A stretch of DNA of 64,000 bases, from contig NZ_CP124862.1 in the NCBI RefSeq assembly GCF_030013905.1, forward strand, positions 1,739,051-1,803,050. The letters run 5' to 3'. Made by a program: the position numbers and the translations under genes. Positions 17,701-26,395 of the stretch are shown here, piece after piece. The stretch comes from Petroclostridium sp. X23. GTDB lineage: Bacteria > Bacillota > Clostridia > SK-Y3. The notes under the pieces were generated by a model. The model saw nothing but the letters and a program-made list of their open reading frames with translations, made no database searches and had not been told where the DNA came from. Every line of letters begins with the position of its first letter. The first letter of the stretch is position 1.

Positions 17701-18351
17701 TCAATCCATTTGTAATTTTTCTACATACGCCTGCGCTACCTGCTTGATTTTATCATATTCACCGGCATAAATCGCTTTCTTGTCTACCAGGCTGCCGCCA
17801 ACACCAACACCTATAGCCCCTGCCTTTATAAACTGATCGACGTTGTCCACGTTTACGCCGCCCACAGCTACTACCGGAATGTGGCTAAGCGGAGCAAGAA
17901 GTGCCTTTATGTATTCGGTTCCTAAGATGCCGGCCGGAAACAGCTTTACAATATCCGCCCCGGCATTGTATGCCCTTGCCATCTCAGAAGGAGTAAAAGC
18001 ACCTGGCAAAGAGAGCTTGCCTAATTCCTTGGTCTTTTGAATAACTTTTATATCTACATTAGGAGATATGATATATTCCGCTCCTGCCTCTACTGCTTTT
18101 ACAACCTGCTCCTCTGTCATTACTGTGCCGGCTCCCAAGTATACTTCATCACCGTATTTACCTTTGATGAGTTCCAAGCATTTTAACGTTTCCAATGCTT
18201 TGCTTTCATCTTCCTGATTGAATGTTACCTCAAGCAGCTTTATTCCGCCTTCCCGTAGCGCAGCTACCGTATCCAAGATTCTATCCGCACCAATTCCTCT
18301 GATAATCGCTACAATCTTGTTGTCGTAAATTCCTTTTTTTATAAAATCCAT
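17701..18351 (-). CDS. 2-keto-3-deoxy-6-phospho-gluconate/galactonate-type aldolase
   Basis: Class I aldolase (216 residues, eda/dgoA family) that splits a 2-keto-3-deoxy-6-phospho acid into pyruvate and glyceraldehyde 3-phosphate. KIVAIIRG begins the TIM barrel, the E of LLEVTFNQ binds substrate, GAGTVMT follows, and the Schiff-base lysine is in ADIVKLFPAG. GAFTPSE and VGGVN are also present. ATG at 18351 follows AAAGGAGTATTTTATA. It ends the pathway whose kinase (dgoK) lies downstream. KDPG versus KDPGal specificity is not visible. Confidence 0.9.
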   Translation of the reverse strand: MDFIKKGIYDNKIVAIIRGIGADRILDTVAALREGGIKLLEVTFNQEDESKALETLKCLELIKGKYGDEVYLGAGTVMTEEQVVKAVEAGAEYIISPNVDIKVIQKTKELGKLSLPGAFTPSEMARAYNAGADIVKLFPAGILGTEYIKALLAPLSHIPVVAVGGVNVDNVDQFIKAGAIGVGVGGSLVDKKAIYAGEYDKIKQVAQAYVEKLQMD

Positions 18352-18375
18352 TATAAAATACTCCTTTTCTATCAT

Positions 18376-19875
18376 TTATAGTATTACTCCATCTTTAAAG
18401 ATAGAGATATCTCTATTGCCATTCAATTCATTTTTCGTATAAATCTCTCCTGATGCTACTTTGAGAACAAAATCAAAAAGTTCCTGCGACAGTTCATTCA
18501 TATTTCTTCCTTCCAGCAGCTGACCGGCATTAAAATCGATCCAATCATTTTTTCTTTTATACAATTCAGTGTTACTCGATATTTTGACAGTTGGAACGGG
18601 TGCGCCAAGAGGATTCCCTCTTCCGGTAGTAAAGAGAATGATATGGGCCCCGGCAGCCGTTAAAGCGGTCTGCACAACCAGATCATTTCCGGGAGCATTC
18701 AGCAGGTTCAACCCTCCTTTGACCACTTTATCTCCATAATCTAAAACATCTACAACATTACCGGCTCCGCCTTTTTGTACACATCCCAAAGATTTTTCTT
18801 CAAGGGTTGATATTCCGCCTTCCTTATTCCCCGGCGAAGGATTCTCATATATTTCCTGACCATGCCTTATAAAATACTCCTTAAAATCATTGATCAGCTT
18901 TACACTTTTATCAAATATTTGCTTATCTACACAACGATTCATCAAGATGGTTTCCGCACCAAACATTTCCGGTACTTCCGATAAGATCGCGCTGCATCCG
19001 CATGCAGTCAACTTATCGCTTACAAAACCCGCAAGAGGATTTGCAGTGATGCCGGAAAAACCGTCGGAAGCTCCGCATTTTAATCCGATCTTCAACTTAG
19101 AAATTGGCAAACTCATTCTCTTAAAAGTTCCCGCATATTCAACCAATTTCCCTATCAGTTCTAAGCCGGTTTCATATTCATCTTCTACATCCTGTGTAAT
19201 TAAGAACTTTACCCTATCCTCATTATAGTCTCCAAGTACTTTTTTAAATTCTTTGACATTATTATTCTCGCACCCAAGACTTAACACCAATACTCCGGCA
19301 GCATTCGGATGGTTCACCAAATCCGCTAAAATCCTTTGGGTAGTAAGATGGTCATCACCGAGCTGCGAACATCCATATGGATGTGTAAAAGCAAAAACAC
19401 CATCGGTAAGCCCCTCATATTTCTGCGCGGCCATCCGTTCCAAACGCTCGGATGTTTTATTTACACAGCCGGTTGTATTGATAATCCATATCTCATTTCT
19501 TATTCCGACATCTCCATTTTCTCTGACATAGCCATTAAATTTATACTGAACAGCGTTGTTGTCGCATACAGCGTTTAATTTAGCGTTATACGCGTAGTCC
19601 AGAAACCCTTTAAGATTGGTTTTCAGATTATGCGTATGTACTTTCTCCCCAATACTTATTTCTGCGGAAGCATGACCGATTGTAAAACCGTACTTTATGA
19701 TGAGACTTCCTTCATGGATGTTTTGTAGAGCAACTTTATGCCCCATGCCGATATCTTCTTTAAGCTTTATTTGAACATCTTCTAAAGTTATAAGTTGATC
19801 CTTTTTTAAATCTTTAACCGCTACCGCGACATTATCTTTCTCATCAATCTTTACTATATCTTCACTTATAATCAC
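18376..19875 (-). CDS. UxaA-family aldonate dehydratase (altronate/galactarate type)
   Basis: This metal-dependent dehydratase (499 residues) removes water from a sugar acid to give a 2-keto-3-deoxy acid. An N-terminal SAF domain (about 1-95, VHTHNLKTN) is fused to the UxaA catalytic part with Cys-rich motifs NTTGCVNKT, HPYGCSQLGDD, LGCENNN and LKCGASDGFSGITANP. The GTG start follows GGGGGATAAATA. UxaA acts on D-altronate and GarD on galactarate, so the substrate is open. Pairing with a DgoK-type kinase rather than KdgK is unusual. It is the first gene of the group that includes the aldolase (24 bp downstream) and dgoK. Confidence 0.85.
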   Translation of the reverse strand: MIISEDIVKIDEKDNVAVAVKDLKKDQLITLEDVQIKLKEDIGMGHKVALQNIHEGSLIIKYGFTIGHASAEISIGEKVHTHNLKTNLKGFLDYAYNAKLNAVCDNNAVQYKFNGYVRENGDVGIRNEIWIINTTGCVNKTSERLERMAAQKYEGLTDGVFAFTHPYGCSQLGDDHLTTQRILADLVNHPNAAGVLVLSLGCENNNVKEFKKVLGDYNEDRVKFLITQDVEDEYETGLELIGKLVEYAGTFKRMSLPISKLKIGLKCGASDGFSGITANPLAGFVSDKLTACGCSAILSEVPEMFGAETILMNRCVDKQIFDKSVKLINDFKEYFIRHGQEIYENPSPGNKEGGISTLEEKSLGCVQKGGAGNVVDVLDYGDKVVKGGLNLLNAPGNDLVVQTALTAAGAHIILFTTGRGNPLGAPVPTVKISSNTELYKRKNDWIDFNAGQLLEGRNMNELSQELFDFVLKVASGEIYTKNELNGNRDISIFKDGVIL

Positions 19876-19916
19876 TATTTATCCCCCTTATACAAAAGTT
19901 TTAATACCACAAACTA

Positions 19917-20690
19917 TTAAAACAATCTTTCACCGGTAAAACCAAGCCTTTTTGAAATACTTAGTGCAGTTTCAGTAATCAGTCTTTCGAATTTATGCAG
20001 TCTTTCATCGTTGATTTTTGAATACAGACTAGCAATACTAATAGCGGCAATCGGTTGGGAAAACTGATTATATATGGGCGCCGCTACGCAAAACACTTCA
20101 ATTTCTCCTTCCCTATTGTCGATAGCATACCCTCGTTGTCTAGTACGTTCCAAGTCCAAAGCTAGATCCTCATAATTTGTAATCGTATAGGGTGTCCTTT
20201 TAGTCATGTCACTCTTTCGAAAGATTTCTTTGACTTTTTCCTCCGGATAGGCTGCCAATAGTGCTTTACCTACTCCACTGCAATGCATAGGACTTCTGGT
20301 TCCCAGATTAGCGGTGGTTCTAACTGCACTCGTTCCTTCTGCTTTGTCTAGATAAATCAGTTGTCCTTTATCTTCTACAACCAAGAAAACCGTATCACCG
20401 GTCTCATTCATCAATTTTTCCAACAAAGGACGTGCTTCCCGGTGAAGGTCTGTTTTTGTTAAATAGCGTATCCCTGTTTGGAAAATCCTTATGCCCAATC
20501 TAAAAGTCTTTAACCGCTCATCTGCAATTTCAAGGTACCCTTTTTCGACCAAGGTATATAAAATCTCAAAGGTGCTGGTTTTGGGAATATTTAACATTTT
20601 ACTAATCTCAGATATCGTTAATGGTTGTTCTGCCCTGGAAACCAAATCCAGTATATCTACCGTTCTGGATGCCGATTTATTTATTTTCAT
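19917..20690 (-). CDS. IclR-family transcriptional regulator (KdgR-like)
   Basis: The protein has 257 residues: a winged HTH at about 5-60 (SRTVDILDLVSRAEQPLTIS, MLNIPKTSTFEILYTLVEKGYLE) and an IclR effector domain with TRSPMHCSGVGKALLA and YAIDNREGEIEVFCVAAPI. Family members, including KdgR, bind 2-keto-3-deoxy acids or similar metabolites, which suits the neighbouring dehydratase, aldolase and kinase. ATG at 20690 is chosen by homology with the family opening; its ribosome binding site (GGGAG, 15 nt) is distant. It is preceded by a near-perfect promoter. Confidence 0.88.
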   Translation of the reverse strand: MKINKSASRTVDILDLVSRAEQPLTISEISKMLNIPKTSTFEILYTLVEKGYLEIADERLKTFRLGIRIFQTGIRYLTKTDLHREARPLLEKLMNETGDTVFLVVEDKGQLIYLDKAEGTSAVRTTANLGTRSPMHCSGVGKALLAAYPEEKVKEIFRKSDMTKRTPYTITNYEDLALDLERTRQRGYAIDNREGEIEVFCVAAPIYNQFSQPIAAISIASLYSKINDERLHKFERLITETALSISKRLGFTGERLF

Positions 20691-20804
20691 AATTTCTTTT
20701 TCGATCTCCCTATTAACATATTTACATCTATATCCAAACATCACTTGTGGATTCAATTCGCAACTGTTCGCATATACAAACAACGTTCGATAATTTCTGT
20801 GCTA

Positions 20805-20833
20805 ATTATATAGAATTTGAATAAAATTGTCAA
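20805..20833 (-). promoter_or_regulatory. sigma-A promoter of the IclR/dehydratase operon
   Basis: On the minus strand TTGACA (20833-20828) and TATAAT (20810-20805) are exactly 17 nt apart, both perfect. About 110 nt of leader precedes the chosen regulator start. It probably drives the IclR gene and reads into the dehydratase, aldolase and kinase genes. Confidence 0.85.
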
Positions 20834-20880
20834 CATCGTTTCTATATTTATTACATATGTCATAGAATTCTTTCCTTTTG

Positions 20881-21885
20881 TCATTGGAAAAGATTATTAT
20901 CTGCTTTTCTCTTATTTGCCAAAGCTATAGTATAAATTGTTACAATTCCAATTATTATTTGCTGCCAGCAGCTGGCAATGTTCAGAAGCGAAAGACTGTT
21001 TCTTAAAGCACCAATAAATGTTGTACCGATCATTGTACCCATAACAGATACCAGTCCGCTAGAAATACCGATGCTGCCGACAGCTGCAGCTGCGACAGTT
21101 CCAAGTTCAAACCCTGATTCTGCCGCCGGAGAGGCAAAACCTATTCTTGAAGCATCCAGCATACCTGCTATTCCAGCAATGCTTCCCGACAGTACATAAA
21201 CCAGCATTTTAACATTATCTGTATTAATGCCTGATATTTTTACAGTCCATTCATTGCCTCCTATGGCAAATATCCATTTTCCTATTATCGTTGAATGCAT
21301 TAATACTGAAATAATTATTATAAAAAATAAAAGTACTGCTAATGAAAAGGGGAAAATACCTATATATCCTTGACTCAAAGACCTGAATTCTATAGGAAGG
21401 TATAAAATTGGAAAATTCATAGTAATTGCGTTTGTACAGCCCCTGATGATACCTAACATACCTATCGTTGTAATAAACGGAGAGAGCTTCAGCCGAGATA
21501 TAATAATACCATTTATCAAGCCAAAAAATACAGATGCAATGAGTCCTAACGCAACTGCAATCGGCACGGGTAATCCCAATAATTGGATAGCAACAGCACA
21601 AACTACGCCAGCAAAAGTGTAAATGGAATTTACGGATAGGTCAATTCCTCCCGAAACAAGTACTATACTTTGGCCAAGAGCTGCTATTCCCAGAAAAGAG
21701 ATCAAATTCAGAAGTGATAATAAGTTGTTATCTGATAAAAAACCATCAATTAGAGTAGATAAAGAAATTATGACCGCAGTCATAATAATAAAAGCTATAA
21801 TAATAGGGTATTTTAATAAACTCTTCCATAAATTTAATACGATATATTTAAGAGATTGTATTCTTTTTATTGTAATCACACACAT
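20881..21885 (-). CDS. ribose-type ABC sugar transporter permease (system 1)
   Basis: Integral membrane permease (334 residues) of the RbsC/BPD_transp_2 family, with about 8-10 hydrophobic helices. The hallmark ALGQSIVLVSGGIDLSVNS is in the N-terminal third, and a GLINGIIISRLKLSPFITTIG segment follows. GGNEWTVKISGIN corresponds to the family's cytoplasmic coupling loop. GGAGGTATA precedes the ATG. It closes an operon with a solute-binding lipoprotein and an unusual ATPase upstream. The imported sugar is unknown. Confidence 0.92.
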   Translation of the reverse strand: MCVITIKRIQSLKYIVLNLWKSLLKYPIIIAFIIMTAVIISLSTLIDGFLSDNNLLSLLNLISFLGIAALGQSIVLVSGGIDLSVNSIYTFAGVVCAVAIQLLGLPVPIAVALGLIASVFFGLINGIIISRLKLSPFITTIGMLGIIRGCTNAITMNFPILYLPIEFRSLSQGYIGIFPFSLAVLLFFIIIISVLMHSTIIGKWIFAIGGNEWTVKISGINTDNVKMLVYVLSGSIAGIAGMLDASRIGFASPAAESGFELGTVAAAAVGSIGISSGLVSVMGTMIGTTFIGALRNSLSLLNIASCWQQIIIGIVTIYTIALANKRKADNNLFQ

Positions 21886-21916
21886 TATACCTCCATCATC
21901 TTATTTTTTCAAATAA

Positions 21917-23395
21917 TCAAATGTTTTCCGCTATTAAGTTTATATTTTCAGCATTTCTACCGCTTATTTCACTGCCTATAACCCCATCATTCATAACGAT
22001 GATTCTGTTGCACAAATATGACACTTCATAAAAGTCATGAGAAGAAAATAACACAACAATTCCTTTTTTGGCAAATTCCTTTATTAAATGATATATTTCA
22101 TACTTTGTTTCGGATTTCATTCCTTTCGTTATTTCATAAAAAATTAATATTTTGGGTTTTGTTATCAAATACTTTGAAATTATGACTTTCAGTTTGTCAA
22201 CGGTGCTAAGTTCCGATACATTTTCTTCCGTACTGCTTGCCTTTATAAGCAGCTGCTTCATATAATCTTCAGTAATTATACCTTGAGCTTTTTTATCTAA
22301 AAATAGTCCTTTACTCACCTTTTTAAGTACGGGTAACGTAATATTATCTTTGATGTTCATCTGCTTAATCAATCCATTCATGATGTCCTCCCCCGTAATT
22401 AAACATATCCCACTTTTAATTGCATCCCTTGGGGTTCGTATATTTTTTATAATATTATCAATGAAAATCATTCCGCGCGTCTTCTTTTCAAGTCCAAAAA
22501 TGGCCATTGCAAGCTCAGCATATCCAGATCCCCAAAGTCCTGTAATTCCTACAATCTCTCCTCTTTCTGCACAAAAAGATATATTTTTCAGTGACTTTAA
22601 AGTCGATAATCCCTCAACTTTTAAAAATTCGTTACAACTGTTTTTTTTAACTTCAGTAAATTCCTTACTTGTTTTTTTGAATAAATCTTCCGGAATCGGT
22701 TCCTTTAAGAGCTTCCCAATCCAATACTTAAATGTAATACGCCCACCATCTAATATGGTTATCTTGTCTACAAACTCTGAGATTTGATCAATTCTGCGTG
22801 TTAGATATAATATTGAGGTCCCTTTAGCAGTTAATTCCCGTAAAATATTTTTGAATATTCTCACATCCTTTTCCGGCGCTGATGATATCGGTTCATCCAT
22901 AACAATAAGCTTACTGTTGCCGCATGCTGCTTTTATTATTTCTACAATGCGCTTTTGCGATATTGTCAGCTCCATTACCGGAGTTCTGGGATCGATATAA
23001 AATCCTATTTTTTTAATAAACTCACAGGCATAATTATAAGATTGTTTCTTATCAATAAATAAAAAATACTTTTTTATCTCTCTCCCAATAAATATGTTTT
23101 CAAATACATTTAAGTTGGGAACTAAATTGATTTCCTGGTATATGAAGCCAACACCCAATTTTTTCGTTTCCTTATATGATTCAATGCAGATATCTTTACC
23201 CTCAAAATATATTCTGCCGGAATCTTTTTGACAAACACCGGACAATATCTTTGCCAGCACCGATTTACCTGCTCCTGATTCCCCTAATATTACATGAAAT
23301 TCACCCTTATACACGTCAATGCTCACATTATTGAGAACTTGCAGATCATTGAACCTCTTACAAATATTCTCTATCCTTAATATCTCGTATTTCAT
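21917..23395 (-). CDS. ribose-type ABC transporter ATP-binding protein, divergent (system 1)
   Basis: RbsA-like protein (492 residues) with two tandem nucleotide-binding domains. The first domain has a normal Walker A (GESGAGKSVLAK) and Walker B (LIVMDEPISS), but its signature is LTISQ. The second domain is strongly altered: the RbsA signature LSGGNQQK is LSTVDKLK, and Walker B ILDEPTRG is IFYEITKG, losing the aspartate. Such decay of one site occurs in asymmetric ABC proteins, but this is more extreme than in the canonical paralog at 30953. ATG at 23395 has GGTGGAG 6 nt upstream. It lies between its binding protein and permease. Confidence 0.88.
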   Translation of the reverse strand: MKYEILRIENICKRFNDLQVLNNVSIDVYKGEFHVILGESGAGKSVLAKILSGVCQKDSGRIYFEGKDICIESYKETKKLGVGFIYQEINLVPNLNVFENIFIGREIKKYFLFIDKKQSYNYACEFIKKIGFYIDPRTPVMELTISQKRIVEIIKAACGNSKLIVMDEPISSAPEKDVRIFKNILRELTAKGTSILYLTRRIDQISEFVDKITILDGGRITFKYWIGKLLKEPIPEDLFKKTSKEFTEVKKNSCNEFLKVEGLSTLKSLKNISFCAERGEIVGITGLWGSGYAELAMAIFGLEKKTRGMIFIDNIIKNIRTPRDAIKSGICLITGEDIMNGLIKQMNIKDNITLPVLKKVSKGLFLDKKAQGIITEDYMKQLLIKASSTEENVSELSTVDKLKVIISKYLITKPKILIFYEITKGMKSETKYEIYHLIKEFAKKGIVVLFSSHDFYEVSYLCNRIIVMNDGVIGSEISGRNAENINLIAENI

Positions 23396-23419
23396 CTCAA
23401 TCTCCACCTGCAATGATAT

Positions 23420-24460
23420 CTATTTGAATTTTTCAACATTATTCTTATCTACCACTATAACACCCGTATCAACACGCTGAGGAAGAGGATTGATATCTGT
23501 CATATCCTTTGCTATCTTAACTCTATTATGATTATAATCATAAAGGAACTTGGTCGCATAATACGACATTGTAAAAGTCTTTTGTACCATTGTAGCTTCA
23601 ATAATGCCACTCTCTACTAATTTTAATGTAACTGCATCCCTATCCATAGATACTATTTTTACGTTTCCGGTTTTTCCTGCTTCTCTTAAAGCCGATGCTG
23701 CTCCAACTCCGCTTATGGAATTTCCTCCGAAGATCCCCTTTAAAGAAGGACTTGCTTGAATCATTTGTAATGTTACAGAAGCCGCCTTGGAAATATCACC
23801 CTCATCGCTTTTCAAAGCCACAATCTTTATATCCCGGCAATTTTGCGTAATGTAATCTTTAAATCCTTTTACTCTTTCATCTATGCTGTAGACTCCTGGG
23901 ATACTCAATATTCCTACTTCACCTTCTTCCCCAATAGCTTTTGACAGTATTTCTGCTGCTGTCCAACCTGCCTTGTAGTTATCCGTTCCAAAATAACAAA
24001 GCCTTTTGCTTTTCGGTGCATCAGTATCAATGCATACAACCGGAATGCCCGCATCTATTGCTTTATTTATACTTATAGCCATTCCTTCCGGATCAATCGG
24101 TGATACCAATATGCCCGAAGGCTTCTTTTCAATCACACGTTCGAATATATTAATCTGGTTTGCCGCATCATTTCCTCTCTCTCCAGTAAATACTACATTT
24201 ATTCCAAGTTCTTTTGCAGCTACTTCAAGTCCTCTTTTATGTTCCTGCCAGTATGGGACATTTATATGCATTCCTACAGCATAATAAACTTCTTCATTGT
24301 TTAATTGATTTTCTTTATCTTCAGCAGTTGCTGATTTATTATTTTCTGTATTGGAATCAAACTCGCTGACTTCATTTCTGTATTCCTTTATACCTCCCCC
24401 GCAACCGGATAAAAACACTACTATAACGCAAACTAAAATCAATCTTAAATAACGTTTCAT
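23420..24460 (-). CDS. sugar-binding lipoprotein of ABC transporter (system 1)
   Basis: Solute-binding protein (346 residues) of the ribose/galactose Peripla_BP_4 type. The signal peptide ends in a lipobox, VFLSGC, with Cys at about 20. Family features include YAVGMHINVPYWQEHKRGLE, VSPIDPEGMAISINKAIDAGIPVVCIDTD and a late VSMDRDAVTLKLVESG. ATG at 24460 is chosen by the GGAGGGG site. It delivers sugar to the permease at 20881. The sensor kinase and regulator genes lie directly upstream in the same direction and probably control it. Confidence 0.92.
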   Translation of the reverse strand: MKRYLRLILVCVIVVFLSGCGGGIKEYRNEVSEFDSNTENNKSATAEDKENQLNNEEVYYAVGMHINVPYWQEHKRGLEVAAKELGINVVFTGERGNDAANQINIFERVIEKKPSGILVSPIDPEGMAISINKAIDAGIPVVCIDTDAPKSKRLCYFGTDNYKAGWTAAEILSKAIGEEGEVGILSIPGVYSIDERVKGFKDYITQNCRDIKIVALKSDEGDISKAASVTLQMIQASPSLKGIFGGNSISGVGAASALREAGKTGNVKIVSMDRDAVTLKLVESGIIEATMVQKTFTMSYYATKFLYDYNHNRVKIAKDMTDINPLPQRVDTGVIVVDKNNVEKFK

Positions 24461-24565
24461 TTTCCCCTCCACGTATATCATTTATCTAGCTTATATTATT
24501 ACCGCCCTATAAATTAAGCTGTTTTAAGCAATTTGCAATACCAATTCAAAATCCTCCAACATCCG

Positions 24566-26368
24566 TTAAACCAGCGGGAGATTCACTTCAACAATAGTTC
24601 CCATACCTTCAGAACTGAATACCTTAATTCCATATTCATTTCCAAAATTAAGCCTTATTCTTTCATTTACATTTAGCAATCCAATACTGTAATTTTTACT
24701 TATCACTGACTTTTCATATGTACACTCAATATATTGATTAATATCATCAAGCTTTTCCTTCTCAATTCCAATCCCATCATCCTGTATCAGAATCACCAGC
24801 CTGTTTTGAGTTCTATACGAACACAGAATGATTGTCCCTTCACCTTCCTTGGTCTCCAATCCATGTTGGAACGCATTTTCTATAAGCGGTTGGATCAGCA
24901 GCTTAGGAACTCTATGATTTAAAGTGTCCTCATCAATTTTGTATATTACAGAAAACTTATTACTAAAACGGTATTGTTGTATTGTCATGTAATTACTAAT
25001 ATTCCTCAACTCCTCTTCCAACCGTACCATACTGTTTTTATCTCTTATACTGTATCTAAAAAGTTCCGCCAAAGCCTTAGTCATTTGTTCAATGTCTTCT
25101 GCACCTTTCGATAAAGCCTGTCCCCTGATAGTTTCCAGTGTGTTGTATAAAAAATGTGGATTAATCTGATTTTGGAGAGCATTAAGTTCTGCTTGTTTTA
25201 GTAACATTTTCGTAGAATATTCACTCTTCATCATTTTGTCCATCCTTTCAGCTACAGATTTTAAATCTAAAATAACTGAATGAAGGATCTTTCCATTTTC
25301 CACACCATCAACCTCAAAGTCTGCATTACCTAAAGTCATATTATGCAGAAAGCGTTCAATCAAAAAAACCGGGCCATATACCTTTTTTACAAAAACTATA
25401 GTATTTATTACTATCATTAACAGACATAAAAAAACTGTTAGTGCTATCAAATACATAGCTGAGAAATCAAATCTATTCATATATCGTGCAGAAACTAGAA
25501 ATAATACATTACACCCATAAAGAACTGATCTGTCATAAAAAACACATTTCTTTAATCCGTTTATTTCCAATTCACTTACCGTTCCTGAAGATTGATCAAA
25601 ACTTTTGAGGATTTCTTTTTGCGTAAACGGCGCATCGTTCCCATTTGTAGAGAAAAGCACGTCGCCCGCATTATTTACTAGAATAAGATTTCCTTCTGCA
25701 GGCAAATTTAGATCTTCAATATAGTTTTTAATAAGCCCTAGGTTTTTTTCAACTAATATTCCATATTTTATAAACAGTTCTTTATTGTCAAACACTCTTA
25801 TGAACTGAATATATTCTCCCTTATTGTCATATTCCTTTCTTTTAAGTATATAATCCGGGCTATTGCTATTAGTATCTATATCCTGATAATTCTGAGATGA
25901 ACCTGCCCCAAAGTAATACGGGCTGTAAAAATTAGAGTACGGAAAAATCTCTCCTTTCTTAGTAAACAACGTAGCTCCCGATATTTCTTTATTTATTCGA
26001 AAAAGTGTGTCAACGATGTTATTTCTGCTTTCTGTTGGCAAATGATTATCCCGGCCAGCCTTTTGAAGCTCCCATTGATATTGAAGCTCAGGATAAGCAG
26101 CTGAAATAAATTCATCTATATTATTTAACTCATCCCTTATTTTTAAAGATACAAGTCTCAGTTGACTCTTAATAGACTTTATTTCTACATCTTTTCTAAA
26201 TTCTCTTGTATTGCGAAATGTAAAAAAACAATGTATAAATAAGATCAGAACTCCAATAATTAAAAATTGAGCAGCAACCAAAGCAATATTTGTATTTATT
26301 TTAGATCTCCTCAACTCACTTATAATCTTTTTTTTTGTATAGAAAAGATTATTTGAATTATCTTTCAA
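24566..26368 (-). CDS. YesM/LytS-type sensor histidine kinase
   Basis: Membrane kinase (600 residues). One N-terminal helix (about 25-47), an extracellular sensor loop of about 240 residues, a second helix (about 300-325), then a HAMP-like linker and a His_kinase domain with the phosphorylated His in NQINPHFLYNTLETIRG. The HATPase_c part has PKLLIQPLIENAFQHGLE and DDGIGIEKE. TTG is the start (GGAGTTGG 8 nt upstream). It forms a two-component pair with the AraC-type regulator 27 bp upstream. Such pairs commonly sense sugars bound by an associated ABC binding protein. Confidence 0.93.
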   Translation of the reverse strand: MKDNSNNLFYTKKKIISELRRSKINTNIALVAAQFLIIGVLILFIHCFFTFRNTREFRKDVEIKSIKSQLRLVSLKIRDELNNIDEFISAAYPELQYQWELQKAGRDNHLPTESRNNIVDTLFRINKEISGATLFTKKGEIFPYSNFYSPYYFGAGSSQNYQDIDTNSNSPDYILKRKEYDNKGEYIQFIRVFDNKELFIKYGILVEKNLGLIKNYIEDLNLPAEGNLILVNNAGDVLFSTNGNDAPFTQKEILKSFDQSSGTVSELEINGLKKCVFYDRSVLYGCNVLFLVSARYMNRFDFSAMYLIALTVFLCLLMIVINTIVFVKKVYGPVFLIERFLHNMTLGNADFEVDGVENGKILHSVILDLKSVAERMDKMMKSEYSTKMLLKQAELNALQNQINPHFLYNTLETIRGQALSKGAEDIEQMTKALAELFRYSIRDKNSMVRLEEELRNISNYMTIQQYRFSNKFSVIYKIDEDTLNHRVPKLLIQPLIENAFQHGLETKEGEGTIILCSYRTQNRLVILIQDDGIGIEKEKLDDINQYIECTYEKSVISKNYSIGLLNVNERIRLNFGNEYGIKVFSSEGMGTIVEVNLPLV

Positions 26369-26395
26369 TTAACCAACTCCATCCGCTTTTTGAGA

